From the NCBI RefSeq assembly GCF_014303395.1, contig NZ_CP060298.1, positions 930,001-994,000 on the forward strand: 64,000 bases of DNA, in the 5' to 3' direction. The DNA is from Nakamurella sp. PAMC28650 (lineage in GTDB: Bacteria; Actinomycetota; Actinomycetes; Mycobacteriales; Nakamurellaceae). A program made the position numbers and the translations under genes. The notes under the pieces are model-generated. The model saw nothing but the letters and a program-made list of their open reading frames with translations. It had not been told where the DNA came from and searched no databases. Positions 18,362 through 28,321 of the stretch are shown here, piece by piece. How positions within the stretch are numbered: the first letter of the stretch is position 1; each line of letters begins with the position of its first letter.

Positions 18362-19846
18362 TCACGCGGCGCGCGAACCGTCCCCGGGGTTGTCCTGGAG
18401 GACGGCCACGATGTTGGTGATGTGGACAGGTTCGCCCCGCCACCCGGGCCGGATGTGCTCGGCCTGGGCGTCCGTCCATCTCGTGATGTGGTCGAGCTCG
18501 CGGGACAGCGGGAATGCAGTGGGGTAGTCGGGGTCGCATGGAAGGGGCGGGGCGTCGAGAGGGCGGCCGGACGGGTCCGCGAAGATCCAGTGAGGCGTGG
18601 CGGCCCTGAATTCGGCGGCCTGCGCGATGCTGAACCCGGCATCGTGGATGGCCATGTGGTGCAGACGGCAGAGCAGGATCATGTTTTCCAGATCGGTCTT
18701 CCCGCCGGCCGCCCAGGAGCGGATGTGGTGAGCCTCGAGATGGGTGGTACGGACACACCCGGTGAACTGGCAGCCACCATCACGAACCATCAGGACCCTG
18801 CGCTGATGCGCTGACACCAATCGTCTCTTCCGTCCAAGGGCCAACACGGCGCCGCCGGGTCCTCTGAGCATCGCCACGACGACTGCGTCGCAGGCCAGAC
18901 GCGCGGCCGTGCCGGGCGAGATGCCGCCGACCCCCGCGATCCGGCAGGCGCCACTGGCCGGCACCGCGCTGCTGTCCGTCGGATCGGCCACGACCGGGTC
19001 CGGGTCGTCCGTGGCCGGGTGGTCGTCGGCCAGGAGTCGGGCATCGACGTGCACGACGACCAGATGACGGTCCTCACCGGACAGGTCGGCGCTGCTGTTG
19101 GCCAGAAATACCTGTGCCACCTGCAGGAGCGCATCCGCGCAGCTGACCGTGGGATCCGGCGCCGGTGGCGGGTCAGGTCCCACCGGAGGGGCGTGATCAC
19201 GGCCCGGATCATTGATCCCGTTCAGTTCGGCCCAGGCCGACATCGTCGGGTCGGGCTCTGGTTCGCCGGCGCCGGCATCACCGCGAGTGACGGAGGGCTG
19301 GTCCATCGCGATCTTCAGCGCGGCGATCAGGATCGCCCCCTCCTCGGACGGGAGCCTCGCCGTCAGGACGACCATTCCGTCGTCGTCGGTGAACCACCTG
19401 GCCTTCCGGCGCTTCTCCTGCTCCACCCGAGCACTGCCGGTACGGCGGAACCCCCGGACGGTCCGCTCGAACTGGGACGCCGTACAGGTCTTGGCCAGCG
19501 ACAACAGGATCGACTCCTCCACCTGATCGGCGATCCGGGTCGCCTCCCGGACCTTGGAGTAGGACAACCTGCCGGCCGCGAACTCGGCGTGGAACAGCGG
19601 CATCCCCCGCAGGGCTCTGGCGACCCGGACGTGCTCGCGGGCGGTCCCCGGTGACATCGAGCAGGAGTGTGCGATCCAGTGGGCGCAGTCCCGCACCCCG
19701 TATCCGAACCACGCCCCGCGCTCGTCGCACTCGGCGACGAGATCGAGCCACCAGCACTGTGCCGCCGCCATCTGACCGGCTGCCGCACACAGTCTTGCCC
19801 GAATCAGCTCCAACTCTGCTGCATCGTCGACGTGTTGGTCCTCCAT
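18362..19846 (-). CDS. DUF222-HNH endonuclease family protein (13E12-type)
   Basis: A 494-residue protein with an N-terminal DUF222 domain (CAHWIAHSCSMSPGTAREHVR, then SYSKVREATRI) and a C-terminal HNH nuclease domain. The HNH centre is HLEAHHIRSWAAGGKT, then ENMILLCRLHH, with paired cysteines before it (CQFTGCV). This architecture is the abundant 13E12-type repeat family of actinobacteria, often present in many copies per genome and suspected to be mobile or toxin-like. ATG 19846 is preferred because a GGGGTGGGG sequence precedes it; the frame is open far upstream. A perfect dyad lies between this gene and the divergent small membrane gene. Confidence 0.85.
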   Translation of the reverse strand: MEDQHVDDAAELELIRARLCAAAGQMAAAQCWWLDLVAECDERGAWFGYGVRDCAHWIAHSCSMSPGTAREHVRVARALRGMPLFHAEFAAGRLSYSKVREATRIADQVEESILLSLAKTCTASQFERTVRGFRRTGSARVEQEKRRKARWFTDDDGMVVLTARLPSEEGAILIAALKIAMDQPSVTRGDAGAGEPEPDPTMSAWAELNGINDPGRDHAPPVGPDPPPAPDPTVSCADALLQVAQVFLANSSADLSGEDRHLVVVHVDARLLADDHPATDDPDPVVADPTDSSAVPASGACRIAGVGGISPGTAARLACDAVVVAMLRGPGGAVLALGRKRRLVSAHQRRVLMVRDGGCQFTGCVRTTHLEAHHIRSWAAGGKTDLENMILLCRLHHMAIHDAGFSIAQAAEFRAATPHWIFADPSGRPLDAPPLPCDPDYPTAFPLSRELDHITRWTDAQAEHIRPGWRGEPVHITNIVAVLQDNPGDGSRAA

Positions 19847-19973
19847 CGTTCCCCACCCCTTGTCCCGCCCTGTGCCTGGTGGAGCCTGCGGCGTCACCCA
19901 GCCATCGAACACATGATTGAAGCTAGTAGCGACCACCGACAGCGGCGCCGGGAAGCCGACGGGGGCACGTCGA

Positions 19974-19993
19974 AACGTTCCCGCCGGAACGTT
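19974..19993. promoter_or_regulatory. Perfect inverted repeat AACGTTCC-N4-GGAACGTT
   Basis: An eight-base perfect dyad with a four-base spacer lies in the 192-base region between the DUF222-HNH gene (start 19846, leftward) and the small membrane gene (start 20039, rightward). Its size and central position fit a dimeric repressor or activator site for one or both genes. It does not fit the actinobacterial LexA box, which needs GAAC and GTTC four bases apart. No regulator gene is adjacent, so the cognate protein is unknown. Confidence 0.4.
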
Positions 19994-20038
19994 CGAGGGA
20001 CGAAACGGACATGGGTCGCAGTGGTGTTGGATGTACCC

Positions 20039-20230
20039 ATGACCAGCCCAGATGCGGACGAGCCCCACGACATCGCCGACACCCAGATGTTCCGCCGATT
20101 CGTCGACGAGGACCCGCGCACGCAGGTCGAGGCAGAGCAGTTCTGGATGTGGAGGTGGCCGGGCCTGCTGGTTCCCGTCATCGGATCGATCGTCATCGTC
20201 GCGCTCGTCATCATCCTGCTGACGAACTGA
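20039..20230 (+). CDS. Small single-span membrane protein
   Basis: A 63-residue protein starting at ATG 20039. It has an acidic N-terminal half (DADEPHDIADTQ) and a C-terminal membrane helix (LLVPVIGSIVIVALVIILL) preceded by an aromatic-rich interface (FWMWRWPG). The C-tail is only two residues, so it looks tail-anchored with the acidic part inside. I do not recognise the family. The frame extends upstream without a convincing ribosome site. It ends twelve bases before the stop of the opposing glycosylase gene. Confidence 0.6.
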   Translation: MTSPDADEPHDIADTQMFRRFVDEDPRTQVEAEQFWMWRWPGLLVPVIGSIVIVALVIILLTN

Positions 20231-20242
20231 GCTGCTGACGAA

Positions 20243-21157
20243 CTAGTGCGCGCGGTGGTCCTGAATGGTGATCCGCGGGCCGAAACGTGGTTTGAACGCC
20301 TGGCCGCTGACCTCCAGGAGTCGGATCACCCGATGCCGATGCGGCCGGAGTGGTTCCAGGTACTCGACCATCTCCGCGTCGTCGATCGGTCGTCCGAGCA
20401 GGGTCCAACCGATGACACCGGACAGGTGGTAGTCGCCGACCGAGAGCGCGTCGGCGTCGCCCAGCGCGCGCTGGCCGACCTCGGCGGCGGTCCACTCACC
20501 GATACCGGCCACCGACATCAACCGTCGCCGGGCCGCGTCCGTGCTCAGATCGACGCAACGTTCCAGGGCATCGGCCGATCTGGCCGCCGTGACGACCGTC
20601 CTGGATCGTTTCGGGTCGACGCCGGCACGATGGAAATCCCAGGACGGCACCAAACGCCATTGCTCGGCGGTCGGCGGTATCCGCATGACGGCCGGAGCCG
20701 GCCCGGGTGCCACCGATCCGTGCTGGGTGACCAGCACGCGCCAGGCCCGGAACGCCTCCCTTCCGGTGACCTTCTGCTCGAGGATCGCCGGCACCAGTGA
20801 CTCCATCACCCGTCCGGAGCGCGGTACCCGCAAACCCCGATGCCGGCGGTGGGCCTCGACGAGTTTGAAATGTTCCGGCGCGAAGGTCGAGCTGTCGTCC
20901 CGCTCTCCGAGCAGGTCACCGAGTCCCGCAGCCAGCTCCGAGGCGCCGGGACCCCATGCCTGGCAACGGATCCGGTGGGGGTCCAACTGGCTCAGCCGAT
21001 AGGTCACCGGGCCGGTGATCATCCTAGACGTCCGCCAGATCGAGCCGTCCTGGCCACTCTGGTGGCACGGATCAGCGGGGCCGTGACGCAGCGGGCCGAC
21101 GGTCGATGCGAGGTCGACGTCGCGCTCCGACTCGTGCACCGCCTCGATGTCCGCCAC
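20243..21157 (-). CDS. DNA-3-methyladenine glycosylase II (AlkA-type, HhH-GPD)
   Basis: A 304-residue base-excision repair glycosylase that would remove alkylated purines. The helix-hairpin-helix-GPD core is clear: ESLVPAILEQKVTGREA, then MSVAGIGEWTAAEVGQRALG and the catalytic Asp in SVGDYHLSG. The N-terminal region (PLRHGPADP, WGPGASELAAGL) matches the AlkA N-domain of actinobacterial homologues, which supports the GTG start at 21157 over an internal ATG at 21022. It is convergent with the small membrane gene and not in an obvious operon. Confidence 0.83.
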   Translation of the reverse strand: MADIEAVHESERDVDLASTVGPLRHGPADPCHQSGQDGSIWRTSRMITGPVTYRLSQLDPHRIRCQAWGPGASELAAGLGDLLGERDDSSTFAPEHFKLVEAHRRHRGLRVPRSGRVMESLVPAILEQKVTGREAFRAWRVLVTQHGSVAPGPAPAVMRIPPTAEQWRLVPSWDFHRAGVDPKRSRTVVTAARSADALERCVDLSTDAARRRLMSVAGIGEWTAAEVGQRALGDADALSVGDYHLSGVIGWTLLGRPIDDAEMVEYLEPLRPHRHRVIRLLEVSGQAFKPRFGPRITIQDHRAH

Positions 21158-21266
21158 GAGTCAGGTTACAACGGCCGGGACAGCCGCCCGGCATTCTCAT
21201 CTGCACGGCACCTCCACCACCGGCCGGCGACGGGAACCGCCGTGGCGGTCCGCACGTCCGACCGAC

Positions 21267-21623
21267 ATGGACCCCACATCTGCCACGACGTCTGAACCAA
21301 CATCGGGCACGGGCAGGGGCAGTGGCAGTGGCAGGGGGCACAGCGTCGGCGCCGGTATCACCCTGATCTTCATGGCGCCGCTGGTGCTCGTCGTGAACAT
21401 CTTCCTGGTCTACGCGGCAGCGGTGCATTGCGCGGAACCCGCGCGGGATCAGGGTTGTACCCCGCTCGGTTGGACGCCGGGTGCGGCTCTCGTTCTGCCG
21501 GTGGTCATGGGCATCGTCTGCATCGTCACCGGCGTTCGGGGCCGGAACATCTCCGGGTGGTGCTGGTTCCTCAGCGTGGTCGGCGTGATCACACTGCTGG
21601 CGATGGCGGGATCGCGCGTCTGA
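21267..21623 (+). CDS. Small membrane protein with Gly/Ser-rich N-terminus
   Basis: A 118-residue protein starting at ATG 21267. The N-terminal 30 residues are Thr/Ser/Gly-rich (TGRGSGSGRG). Three hydrophobic segments follow: ITLIFMAPLVLVVNIFLVY, AALVLPVVMGIVCIVTGV and WFLSVVGVITLLAM. A short extracytoplasmic loop holds two cysteines (HCAEPARDQGCTPLG) that could form a disulfide. I recognise no family. It lies twelve bases before recC and could share its transcript, but no functional link is evident. Confidence 0.55.
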   Translation: MDPTSATTSEPTSGTGRGSGSGRGHSVGAGITLIFMAPLVLVVNIFLVYAAAVHCAEPARDQGCTPLGWTPGAALVLPVVMGIVCIVTGVRGRNISGWCWFLSVVGVITLLAMAGSRV

Positions 21624-21635
21624 CAAGCTGACCGC

Positions 21636-24600
21636 ATGACGTTGTTCGTGCACCGGGCCGAGCGGTCGGACGCACTGGCATCCGCCCTGGCCGAACTGCT
21701 GGCCGACCCGCTTCCGGATCCCTTCGCACACGAGGTCGTCGCGGTGCCGGCGCGTGGTGTCGAGCGATGGCTCACCCAGCAGCTCTCCCATCGGTTGGGT
21801 CAGCGTGACGGACGTCAGGACGGGATCTGCGCCGGCGTCCGTTTCCCCTCACCGACCGCACTGGTCAACGAGGTCGTCAACGGCCCCGCACGACATGCCG
21901 ACCCGTGGTCATCGGATGCGCTGGTCTGGCCACTGCTCGAGGTGATCGACGAGTGCGCCGGCCAGCCGTGGTGCTCGACCCTCGGTCGCCACCTCGGCGT
22001 CGGGTCCCCCGCGGACGAGCAACACCACCGGGCCGGTCGGCGCTATTCCGTCGCCCGCCGGCTGGCCGGGCTGTTCGACAGCTACGCCGTCAATCGCCCG
22101 GCGATGCTGGCCGACTGGGCCGCCGGCCGGGACACGAACGGCGCCAAGGAGATGCTGCCGCCCGACCTGAGCTGGCAGGCCGAGCTGTGGCGCCGGGTGG
22201 CCGTGCGCATCGGGTCCGGTGATCCGGTGCAGCGCCGCGGGCTGGCCGTCGCCGCGCTGAGAGCCGACCCGGGAGGTATCGCCCTCCCGCAACGGCTCTC
22301 ACTGTTCGGGCCGACGCGTTTGCCGAAGAGTCAGCTGGACGTCCTCGGCGCGCTGGCCGAGCAGCGCGACGTGCATCTCTGGCTACCGCATCCTTCCCCT
22401 GCTCTCTGGGATCGTCTGCACGGCAGGCGTTTCAGGGGTGCGCGGCGGACCGACCCGACGGTGACGGAGGCCGTCCACCCGCTGCTGGCCTCCCTCGGAC
22501 GTGACGCTCGCGAGCTGCAGCTGACCTTGGAGACGGTGGAGCACGAGGATCTGCACCACGACCTGCCACCGCTGCCGTCCACCCTGCTGGGGCAGCTGCA
22601 AGCCAACATCCGGCTGGACCGGGCGGGTACTCGGGGCAGGATCAGCACCGACGACCGCAGCGTGCAGGTGCACGCATGCCATGGTGCGGCCCGTCAGGTC
22701 GACGTACTGCGGGAGGTGCTGGTCGGCCTGCTCGCGGACGACGCAACGCTGGAGCCACGGGACGTATTGGTGTTGTGCCCGGACATCGAGGTCTACGCAC
22801 CGTTGATCGCCGCCGCGTTCGGGTTGGCCGACGTGGTTCCCGAGGCGAAAGCCCATCCGGCGCATCGACTTCGCGTGCGGTTGGCCGATCGGGCCCTGAC
22901 CCGGACCAATCCCTTGCTCTCGACCCTGGCCGGGCTGTTGCAACTTTCCGACGGCCGGGTCAGTGCCTCCGAGGTACTGGACCTGGCGAGTTGGCCGCCC
23001 GTTCGCCGCAGGTTCGGCTTCGACGACGACGCTCTCGACCAGTTGGCCAGATGGGTGGCGCAGTCCGGGGTTCGGTGGGGCCTGGATGCCCCGCATCGCG
23101 GGGCCTTCGGTCTGCAACGGTTCCCGCAGAACACCTGGCGCACCGGTCTGGACCGCATCCTGCTGGGCGTCGCGATGGCCGACGAGGACCAGAATCGGCT
23201 CGGTCTGGCGCTCCCGCTGGATGATGTGGGCAGCGGCGACGTCGAACTTGTCGGCAAGCTCGCCGAACTGCTGGACCGGCTGCAGGTCGCGCTCGACGGG
23301 ATGGTCGGCACCCACTCGCTGGAGCACTGGCTGGACACCCTGGTCGAGGCGATCGACAGCCTGACCGATGTGCCGCCCGACGACGGCTGGCAGCAGGCCG
23401 AGGTCCGAAGAGAGCTGGGTGATGTGGCCGAGGCTGCCGCGCAACGGGTCTCGGTCACCGAGCTGACCCTGTCCGACATCAGGGCGCTGCTGCGGGGACG
23501 ACTGGGTGGGCGTCCGACCAGGGCGAACTTCCGGACCGGCACGCTGACGGTCTGCACCATGGTGCCGATGCGCTCTGTGCCGCACCGGGTGGTCTGCCTA
23601 CTGGGTCTGGACGACGGGGTCTTCCCCCGCAATCCGAGACCGGACGGTGACGACATCCTGGCCAGGGAGCCGGCCGTCGGCGAGCGCGACGCGCGCGGTG
23701 AGGACCGTCAACTGATGCTCGACGCGATCCTGGCGGCGACCGAGCATCTGGTGATCACCTACACGGGCGCCGACGAGCGCACCGGTGCAGCCCGACCACC
23801 GGCCGTCCCGCTCGGTGAACTCATCGATGCTCTGGACGAAACAGCCCTCGCAGCAGATGGTTCGGCAGTGCGCGGGCAAATTGTGACTCGACATCCGCTG
23901 CAGCCCTTCGACGCTCGGAACGTCATTCCCGGGGCACTCGGAACGCGAGGACCTTTCAGCTACGATCTCGTCGCCCTCCAGGGAGCTTGCGCGGCCGCCG
24001 GTCCGCGTCACGACCCCCCACCCTTCCTGTCCGGTCCACTCCCGGCGCGGGCCGAACCGGACGTCGATCTGTCCGACCTCATTGCGCTGCTGGTGCACCC
24101 GGCGCGTGGGTTCCTGCGCCAGAGACTGGATGTGGGTACCCGGTTCGAGGATCAGGAGCCCTCCGACAGCCTCACCGTCGAGCTGGACAACCTGCAGCAG
24201 TGGGCCGTGGGCGACCGGCTTCTGCGCGATCGGCTGACCGGTGTCGAAGATGCGGCCTGCCGCCAGGCGGAGTGGCGTCGCGGTGTGCTGCCGCCCGGTC
24301 CGCTGGGCCAGGCGACGCTAGATCTGCTGCTGGACGAGGTCTCACCGCTGGTCGAGCGGACGGCGGCCCTGATGTCTCCGGAGCGGCGCACGGTGGACGT
24401 CTCCGTTCCGTTGTCGGCCGGACGTGAACTGCGCGGCACGGTGGCCGGAGTGCACGGCACCGCTGTGGTCTCCATCGGCTACAGCAAGCTGGGACCGAAA
24501 CCCCAGTTGTCGGTGTGGATCTCGCTGCTGGCCCTGGCTGCGGCGCACCCGGGGCGACCATGGACCGCGGTGGCCGTCGGGCGTGGTGAGCCGGGGCGTC

Positions 24601-24959
24601 CGCGCAGCGCGACCTTCGGACCGATCGACCAGAGGACGGCCAGGACGTACCTGACCCAACTCGTGGACCTCTACGACCAGGGCCTGCGCGAGCCACTTCC
24701 GTTGCCGCTGAAGACCTCTGTCGCCTATGCCGGCGCCATCGTGAAATCGGAGGGCGAGGACCAGGCCCTGTTCCAGGCACGTCGGGCCTGGACCAGCGGC
24801 AAGTTTCCCGGCGAGGACGACGACGCGCCGCACACGGTGATCTGGGGCCATCGGGCTCCGTTCGACGAGGTGTTCGGGGTACCGCCGGCCCGACTGTCGG
24901 CACTGTCGGTGCAGCTGTGGGGACCACTGCTGCGCCATCGTCGGATGGTGGCCCTGTGA
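21636..24959 (+). CDS. recC: Exodeoxyribonuclease V gamma subunit
   Basis: A 1107-residue RecC. RecC is the scaffold of RecBCD: it holds the helicase motors, splits the DNA ends and recognises Chi through a dead nuclease-like domain. The length and the family blocks FVHRAERSDALASALAELL, VPARGVERWLTQQLSHRLG and LCMVPMRS-like CTMVPMRSVPHRVVCLLGLD support the call. No Walker A motif is present, as expected. It is the first gene of the recC-recB-recD operon. The recB start follows within two to three bases or overlaps. Start ATG 21636. Confidence 0.92.
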   Translation: MTLFVHRAERSDALASALAELLADPLPDPFAHEVVAVPARGVERWLTQQLSHRLGQRDGRQDGICAGVRFPSPTALVNEVVNGPARHADPWSSDALVWPLLEVIDECAGQPWCSTLGRHLGVGSPADEQHHRAGRRYSVARRLAGLFDSYAVNRPAMLADWAAGRDTNGAKEMLPPDLSWQAELWRRVAVRIGSGDPVQRRGLAVAALRADPGGIALPQRLSLFGPTRLPKSQLDVLGALAEQRDVHLWLPHPSPALWDRLHGRRFRGARRTDPTVTEAVHPLLASLGRDARELQLTLETVEHEDLHHDLPPLPSTLLGQLQANIRLDRAGTRGRISTDDRSVQVHACHGAARQVDVLREVLVGLLADDATLEPRDVLVLCPDIEVYAPLIAAAFGLADVVPEAKAHPAHRLRVRLADRALTRTNPLLSTLAGLLQLSDGRVSASEVLDLASWPPVRRRFGFDDDALDQLARWVAQSGVRWGLDAPHRGAFGLQRFPQNTWRTGLDRILLGVAMADEDQNRLGLALPLDDVGSGDVELVGKLAELLDRLQVALDGMVGTHSLEHWLDTLVEAIDSLTDVPPDDGWQQAEVRRELGDVAEAAAQRVSVTELTLSDIRALLRGRLGGRPTRANFRTGTLTVCTMVPMRSVPHRVVCLLGLDDGVFPRNPRPDGDDILAREPAVGERDARGEDRQLMLDAILAATEHLVITYTGADERTGAARPPAVPLGELIDALDETALAADGSAVRGQIVTRHPLQPFDARNVIPGALGTRGPFSYDLVALQGACAAAGPRHDPPPFLSGPLPARAEPDVDLSDLIALLVHPARGFLRQRLDVGTRFEDQEPSDSLTVELDNLQQWAVGDRLLRDRLTGVEDAACRQAEWRRGVLPPGPLGQATLDLLLDEVSPLVERTAALMSPERRTVDVSVPLSAGRELRGTVAGVHGTAVVSIGYSKLGPKPQLSVWISLLALAAAHPGRPWTAVAVGRGEPGRPRSATFGPIDQRTARTYLTQLVDLYDQGLREPLPLPLKTSVAYAGAIVKSEGEDQALFQARRAWTSGKFPGEDDDAPHTVIWGHRAPFDEVFGVPPARLSALSVQLWGPLLRHRRMVAL

Positions 24960-24961
24960 GC

Positions 24962-27900
24962 ATGAATCTGTTGGAACCACGCCCCTTCGACATCCGGGAT
25001 CCGTTGCCCACCGGCACCACGGTGCTGGAGGCCAGTGCCGGTACCGGCAAGACGTACACGGTCGGGGCTCTGGTGACCCGATACGTCGCCGAGGGCAGGG
25101 CGACCCTGGAGGAGTTGCTGGTCGTCACCTTCGGGCGGGCCGCGAGCCAGGAGCTGCGCGAGCGGGTGCGGGAGCAGTTGGTGGCCGCCGAGCGCGCCCT
25201 CGCGGACCCGGACACGGCGCGCATCGACAGCAACGATCTCATCGTGCTGCTCGCCGAGGCCGACGGGCCCGAGGTGGCGTTGCGTCGCCAGCGGCTGAGG
25301 CGGGCGCTCGCCGACTTCGACGCCGCCACCATCGCGACCACCCACCAGTTCTGCCAGCAGGTGCTGACCGGGCTCGGGGTGGCCGGCGACAGCGAGCCGG
25401 GAGCGACGCTGGTGGAGGACCTGGACGATCTGGTGGTCGAGGTGGTCGACGATCTCTACGTCCGGCGGTTCGGCGCCGCCGGTGCCGAGGCGCCGCAGAT
25501 CGATCGGGCGATGGCCCTCGAGCTGGGCCGCCGGGCCGTCGGCGATCCCGGGGCCCGCCTGGAGCCTGCTGCTGAACCGGCGGACTCGTTGTCCGCGTTG
25601 CGGTTCCGTTTCGCAGGTGCGGTCAGGGCCGAGGTCGATCGGCGCAAGCGACAGCGCGGTCTGCTCGGCTACGATGACCTGCTGAGCCGTCTGGCCGATG
25701 CACTCGAGCCGGCCGGTGTCGAAAACGCGGCGCGGATGCGGATGCAGGACCGGTGGAAGATCGTCCTGATCGACGAGTTCCAGGACACCGATCCGGTCCA
25801 GTGGGACGTGTTGCGGCTGGCCTTCGCCCACGTCGCGACCCTTCTCCTGATCGGCGACCCGAAGCAGGCCATCTATGCGTTCCGCGGCGGCGACGTCTAC
25901 ACCTACCTGGCCGCCGCCCGGACGGCGGATGCGCGCGCCACCCTCGGTCAGAACTGGCGCAGCGACGCACCACTGGTGGCGGCGCTGCAGGTCCTGTTCG
26001 ACGGCGCCGAACTCGGGGAGCAGGAGATCGTCGTCCGGCCGGTGCGTTCGGCGCACGCCGGCTCCCGGCTCACCGGGGCGCCGTCGGGTCATCCGTTGCG
26101 CCTGCGGGTGGCCACCAGGGAGCAGTTCGGCAAGGGTCCGCGGGCCAAGGTCTACATGGACCAGGTGCGACCGCTGATCGCCGAGGACCTCGCCGCCGAC
26201 GTGGCGCGGTTGCTCGCCTCCGGGGCTCGTTTCGACGAACGTGCTTTGGTGGCTGGGGATGTCGCCGTGCTGGTGAACACCCACGTCCAGGGTCTGATCA
26301 TCCGTGAGGCGCTGGCCGCGCTCGACATCCCGTCGGTGACGGCGGGAGCCGGGAGTGTCTACGCCACGGCGGCGGGCGGGGACTGGCTGACCCTGTTGGA
26401 GGCGCTGGAGCAGCCACACCGTTCGGCTCGGGTCCGCGCAGCGGCGCTGACGCCGTTCCTGGGGCGCACGGCCGAACAACTCGACCGCGGCGGCGAGCGG
26501 CTGACCGACGAACTGGGCACCCTCCTGCGGAACTGGGCGGATCTGTTGCAGTCCCGCGGAGTGGCTGCCCTGCTGGAGCTCTCGTTCGCCGAGCAGGGGC
26601 TGCCGGGCCGGGTGCTCGGTGAGGTGGACGGCGAGCGGCGGCTCACCGATCTCCGTCACCTCGGCCAGGGACTGCAGGCCGCCGCGGCGGACGAGGGTCT
26701 GGGGCTGGCCGCCCTGGTCGAGTGGCTGCGGCGTCGTCGGGCCGAAGCGGCCGTCGAGACGAACACCGACCGCATCCGACGGTTGGACAGCGACGCGGCC
26801 GCCGTCCAGGTGATGACGCTGCACGTGAGCAAGGGCCTGCAGTATCCGGTGGTGTACCTGCCGTTCGCGGCCGACCGCTGGGTCAACTCCGAGCCGAAGG
26901 TGTTGCAGCTGCACGACAACGACGGTCGGCGGGTGCTGGACGTCGGAGGATTCCAGTCGACCGGACGGCAGGAACGGGAGCGCCGGGCGGCCAGGGAGCA
27001 GGCCGGCGAAGCCCTGCGTCTGCTCTACGTCGGGCTGACCAGGGGGCAGTCCCAGGTCGTCATGTGGTGGGTGCCCTCGAGCAACACGCCGGACTCCGGC
27101 CTGCATCGGCTGTTGTTCGGCCGTACGCCGGGCAGCGGCGAGATCCCGGACACCGCTGCCCTGCCCGGTGATGACGAGGTCCAGCGGCGGCTGGCCGAAC
27201 TGCAGGCCAGGGGCGGCCCCGCCATCGAATCCGCGCTGCCCGCCCGCTACCCCCGGGTGCCACTGCCGGTGGTCTCCGACAAGGGTTTTGCCATCGGCAC
27301 TTTCGCCAGATCGCTGGACACCGCCTGGCGGCGGGCCTCCTACAGTGCGCTGTCGGCGGCCGGCGATCGGAGCCGGGAGGCGGTGGCCAGCGAGCCCGAG
27401 ACCGGTGAACGGGACGACGAGGTGATGCCCGAGGTCGTGGCTGTCGATGATGCCCCCGAGAATGCGCTGGTTCCGGACGAATTGCTGGTACTGCACCGGA
27501 CCCCCTCGCCCATGGCGGATCTGCCGGCCGGAACCTCGTTCGGCACCCTGGTGCACGCGGTGCTGGAGCACACCGACCCGCAGGCCGCCGATCTGTCCGC
27601 CGAACTCACCCAGCGCAGCGCCGAGCAGTTGGCGCGACACTCCGGCACGATGACGGCCGGACAGCTCGCGGCGGCGCTGCTCCCGGTGCTGTCCACCCCG
27701 CTCGGCCCGATCGCAGATCATCTGTCCCTGAACGACTTCAGCGTTGCCGATCGGCTGACGGAGCTGGACTTCGAGCTGCCCCTGGCCGGCGGTGACCATC
27801 CGACGGCCGAGATCACCCTGGGGCAATTGGCCCCGTTGATCCGTCGTCATCTGCCGGCCGACGACCCGCTCCTTCACTACGCCGACCGGCTGGCGTCCCC

Positions 27901-28321
27901 GGAGATGTCCTGGCAACCCTTGCGCGGGTACCTGACCGGAAGCCTGGACGCCGTGCTGCGACTGCCAGGGCCCCGCTACCTGATCGCCGACTACAAGACG
28001 AACTGGCTGGGCGGCGATGACGCAGAACCCCTGTCGGCGTGGCACTACCGGCCGGCGGCGCTGCAGCAGGCGATGACGCACTCCGACTATCCGCTGCAGG
28101 CTCTGCTGTATTCCGTTGCGCTGCACCGGTTCCTGCGCTGGCGGCAACCCGGCTACGATCCCGACCGGCACCTCGGCGGGGCGGTCTACCTGTACGTCCG
28201 CGGAATGTCCGGGCCGGCCACCCCCCTCGTCGACGGGCTGCCCTGCGGGGTCTTCGGCTGGCGTCCACCCGCTGACCTGGTGCGCGAACTGTCCACCCTG
28301 CTGGACCAGGGGACGCCATGA
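24962..28321 (+). CDS. recB: Exodeoxyribonuclease V beta subunit (helicase-nuclease)
   Basis: A 1119-residue RecB. It is the 3'-5' helicase of RecBCD with the single nuclease domain of the complex. Helicase motifs: Walker A ASAGTGKTYT (residues 24-33), DEFQDTDPVQW near 270, GDPKQAIYAFRGGD, HVSKGLQYPVVYLP and LRLLYVGLTRGQSQ. The C-terminal nuclease is intact, with GSLDAVLRL and the DYK signature in LIADYKTNW. An in-frame GTG at 24956 overlaps the recC stop as GTGA and is an equally likely start. The stop overlaps the recD start as ATGA. Together the three genes form a complete enzyme for double-strand break repair. Confidence 0.94.
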   Translation: MNLLEPRPFDIRDPLPTGTTVLEASAGTGKTYTVGALVTRYVAEGRATLEELLVVTFGRAASQELRERVREQLVAAERALADPDTARIDSNDLIVLLAEADGPEVALRRQRLRRALADFDAATIATTHQFCQQVLTGLGVAGDSEPGATLVEDLDDLVVEVVDDLYVRRFGAAGAEAPQIDRAMALELGRRAVGDPGARLEPAAEPADSLSALRFRFAGAVRAEVDRRKRQRGLLGYDDLLSRLADALEPAGVENAARMRMQDRWKIVLIDEFQDTDPVQWDVLRLAFAHVATLLLIGDPKQAIYAFRGGDVYTYLAAARTADARATLGQNWRSDAPLVAALQVLFDGAELGEQEIVVRPVRSAHAGSRLTGAPSGHPLRLRVATREQFGKGPRAKVYMDQVRPLIAEDLAADVARLLASGARFDERALVAGDVAVLVNTHVQGLIIREALAALDIPSVTAGAGSVYATAAGGDWLTLLEALEQPHRSARVRAAALTPFLGRTAEQLDRGGERLTDELGTLLRNWADLLQSRGVAALLELSFAEQGLPGRVLGEVDGERRLTDLRHLGQGLQAAAADEGLGLAALVEWLRRRRAEAAVETNTDRIRRLDSDAAAVQVMTLHVSKGLQYPVVYLPFAADRWVNSEPKVLQLHDNDGRRVLDVGGFQSTGRQERERRAAREQAGEALRLLYVGLTRGQSQVVMWWVPSSNTPDSGLHRLLFGRTPGSGEIPDTAALPGDDEVQRRLAELQARGGPAIESALPARYPRVPLPVVSDKGFAIGTFARSLDTAWRRASYSALSAAGDRSREAVASEPETGERDDEVMPEVVAVDDAPENALVPDELLVLHRTPSPMADLPAGTSFGTLVHAVLEHTDPQAADLSAELTQRSAEQLARHSGTMTAGQLAAALLPVLSTPLGPIADHLSLNDFSVADRLTELDFELPLAGGDHPTAEITLGQLAPLIRRHLPADDPLLHYADRLASPEMSWQPLRGYLTGSLDAVLRLPGPRYLIADYKTNWLGGDDAEPLSAWHYRPAALQQAMTHSDYPLQALLYSVALHRFLRWRQPGYDPDRHLGGAVYLYVRGMSGPATPLVDGLPCGVFGWRPPADLVRELSTLLDQGTP

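Noticed and set aside
19972-19996. LexA SOS box at the DUF222-HNH intergenic dyad
   Set aside because: The actinobacterial box needs GAAC-N4-GTTC; here the half sites are arranged differently (AACGTTCC-N4-GGAACGTT).
21636-28321. AdnAB (mycobacterial-type two-subunit resection enzyme) instead of RecBCD
   Set aside because: Three subunits are present, including an SF1B RecD, and only RecB has a UvrD core and nuclease; AdnA and AdnB would both carry these.
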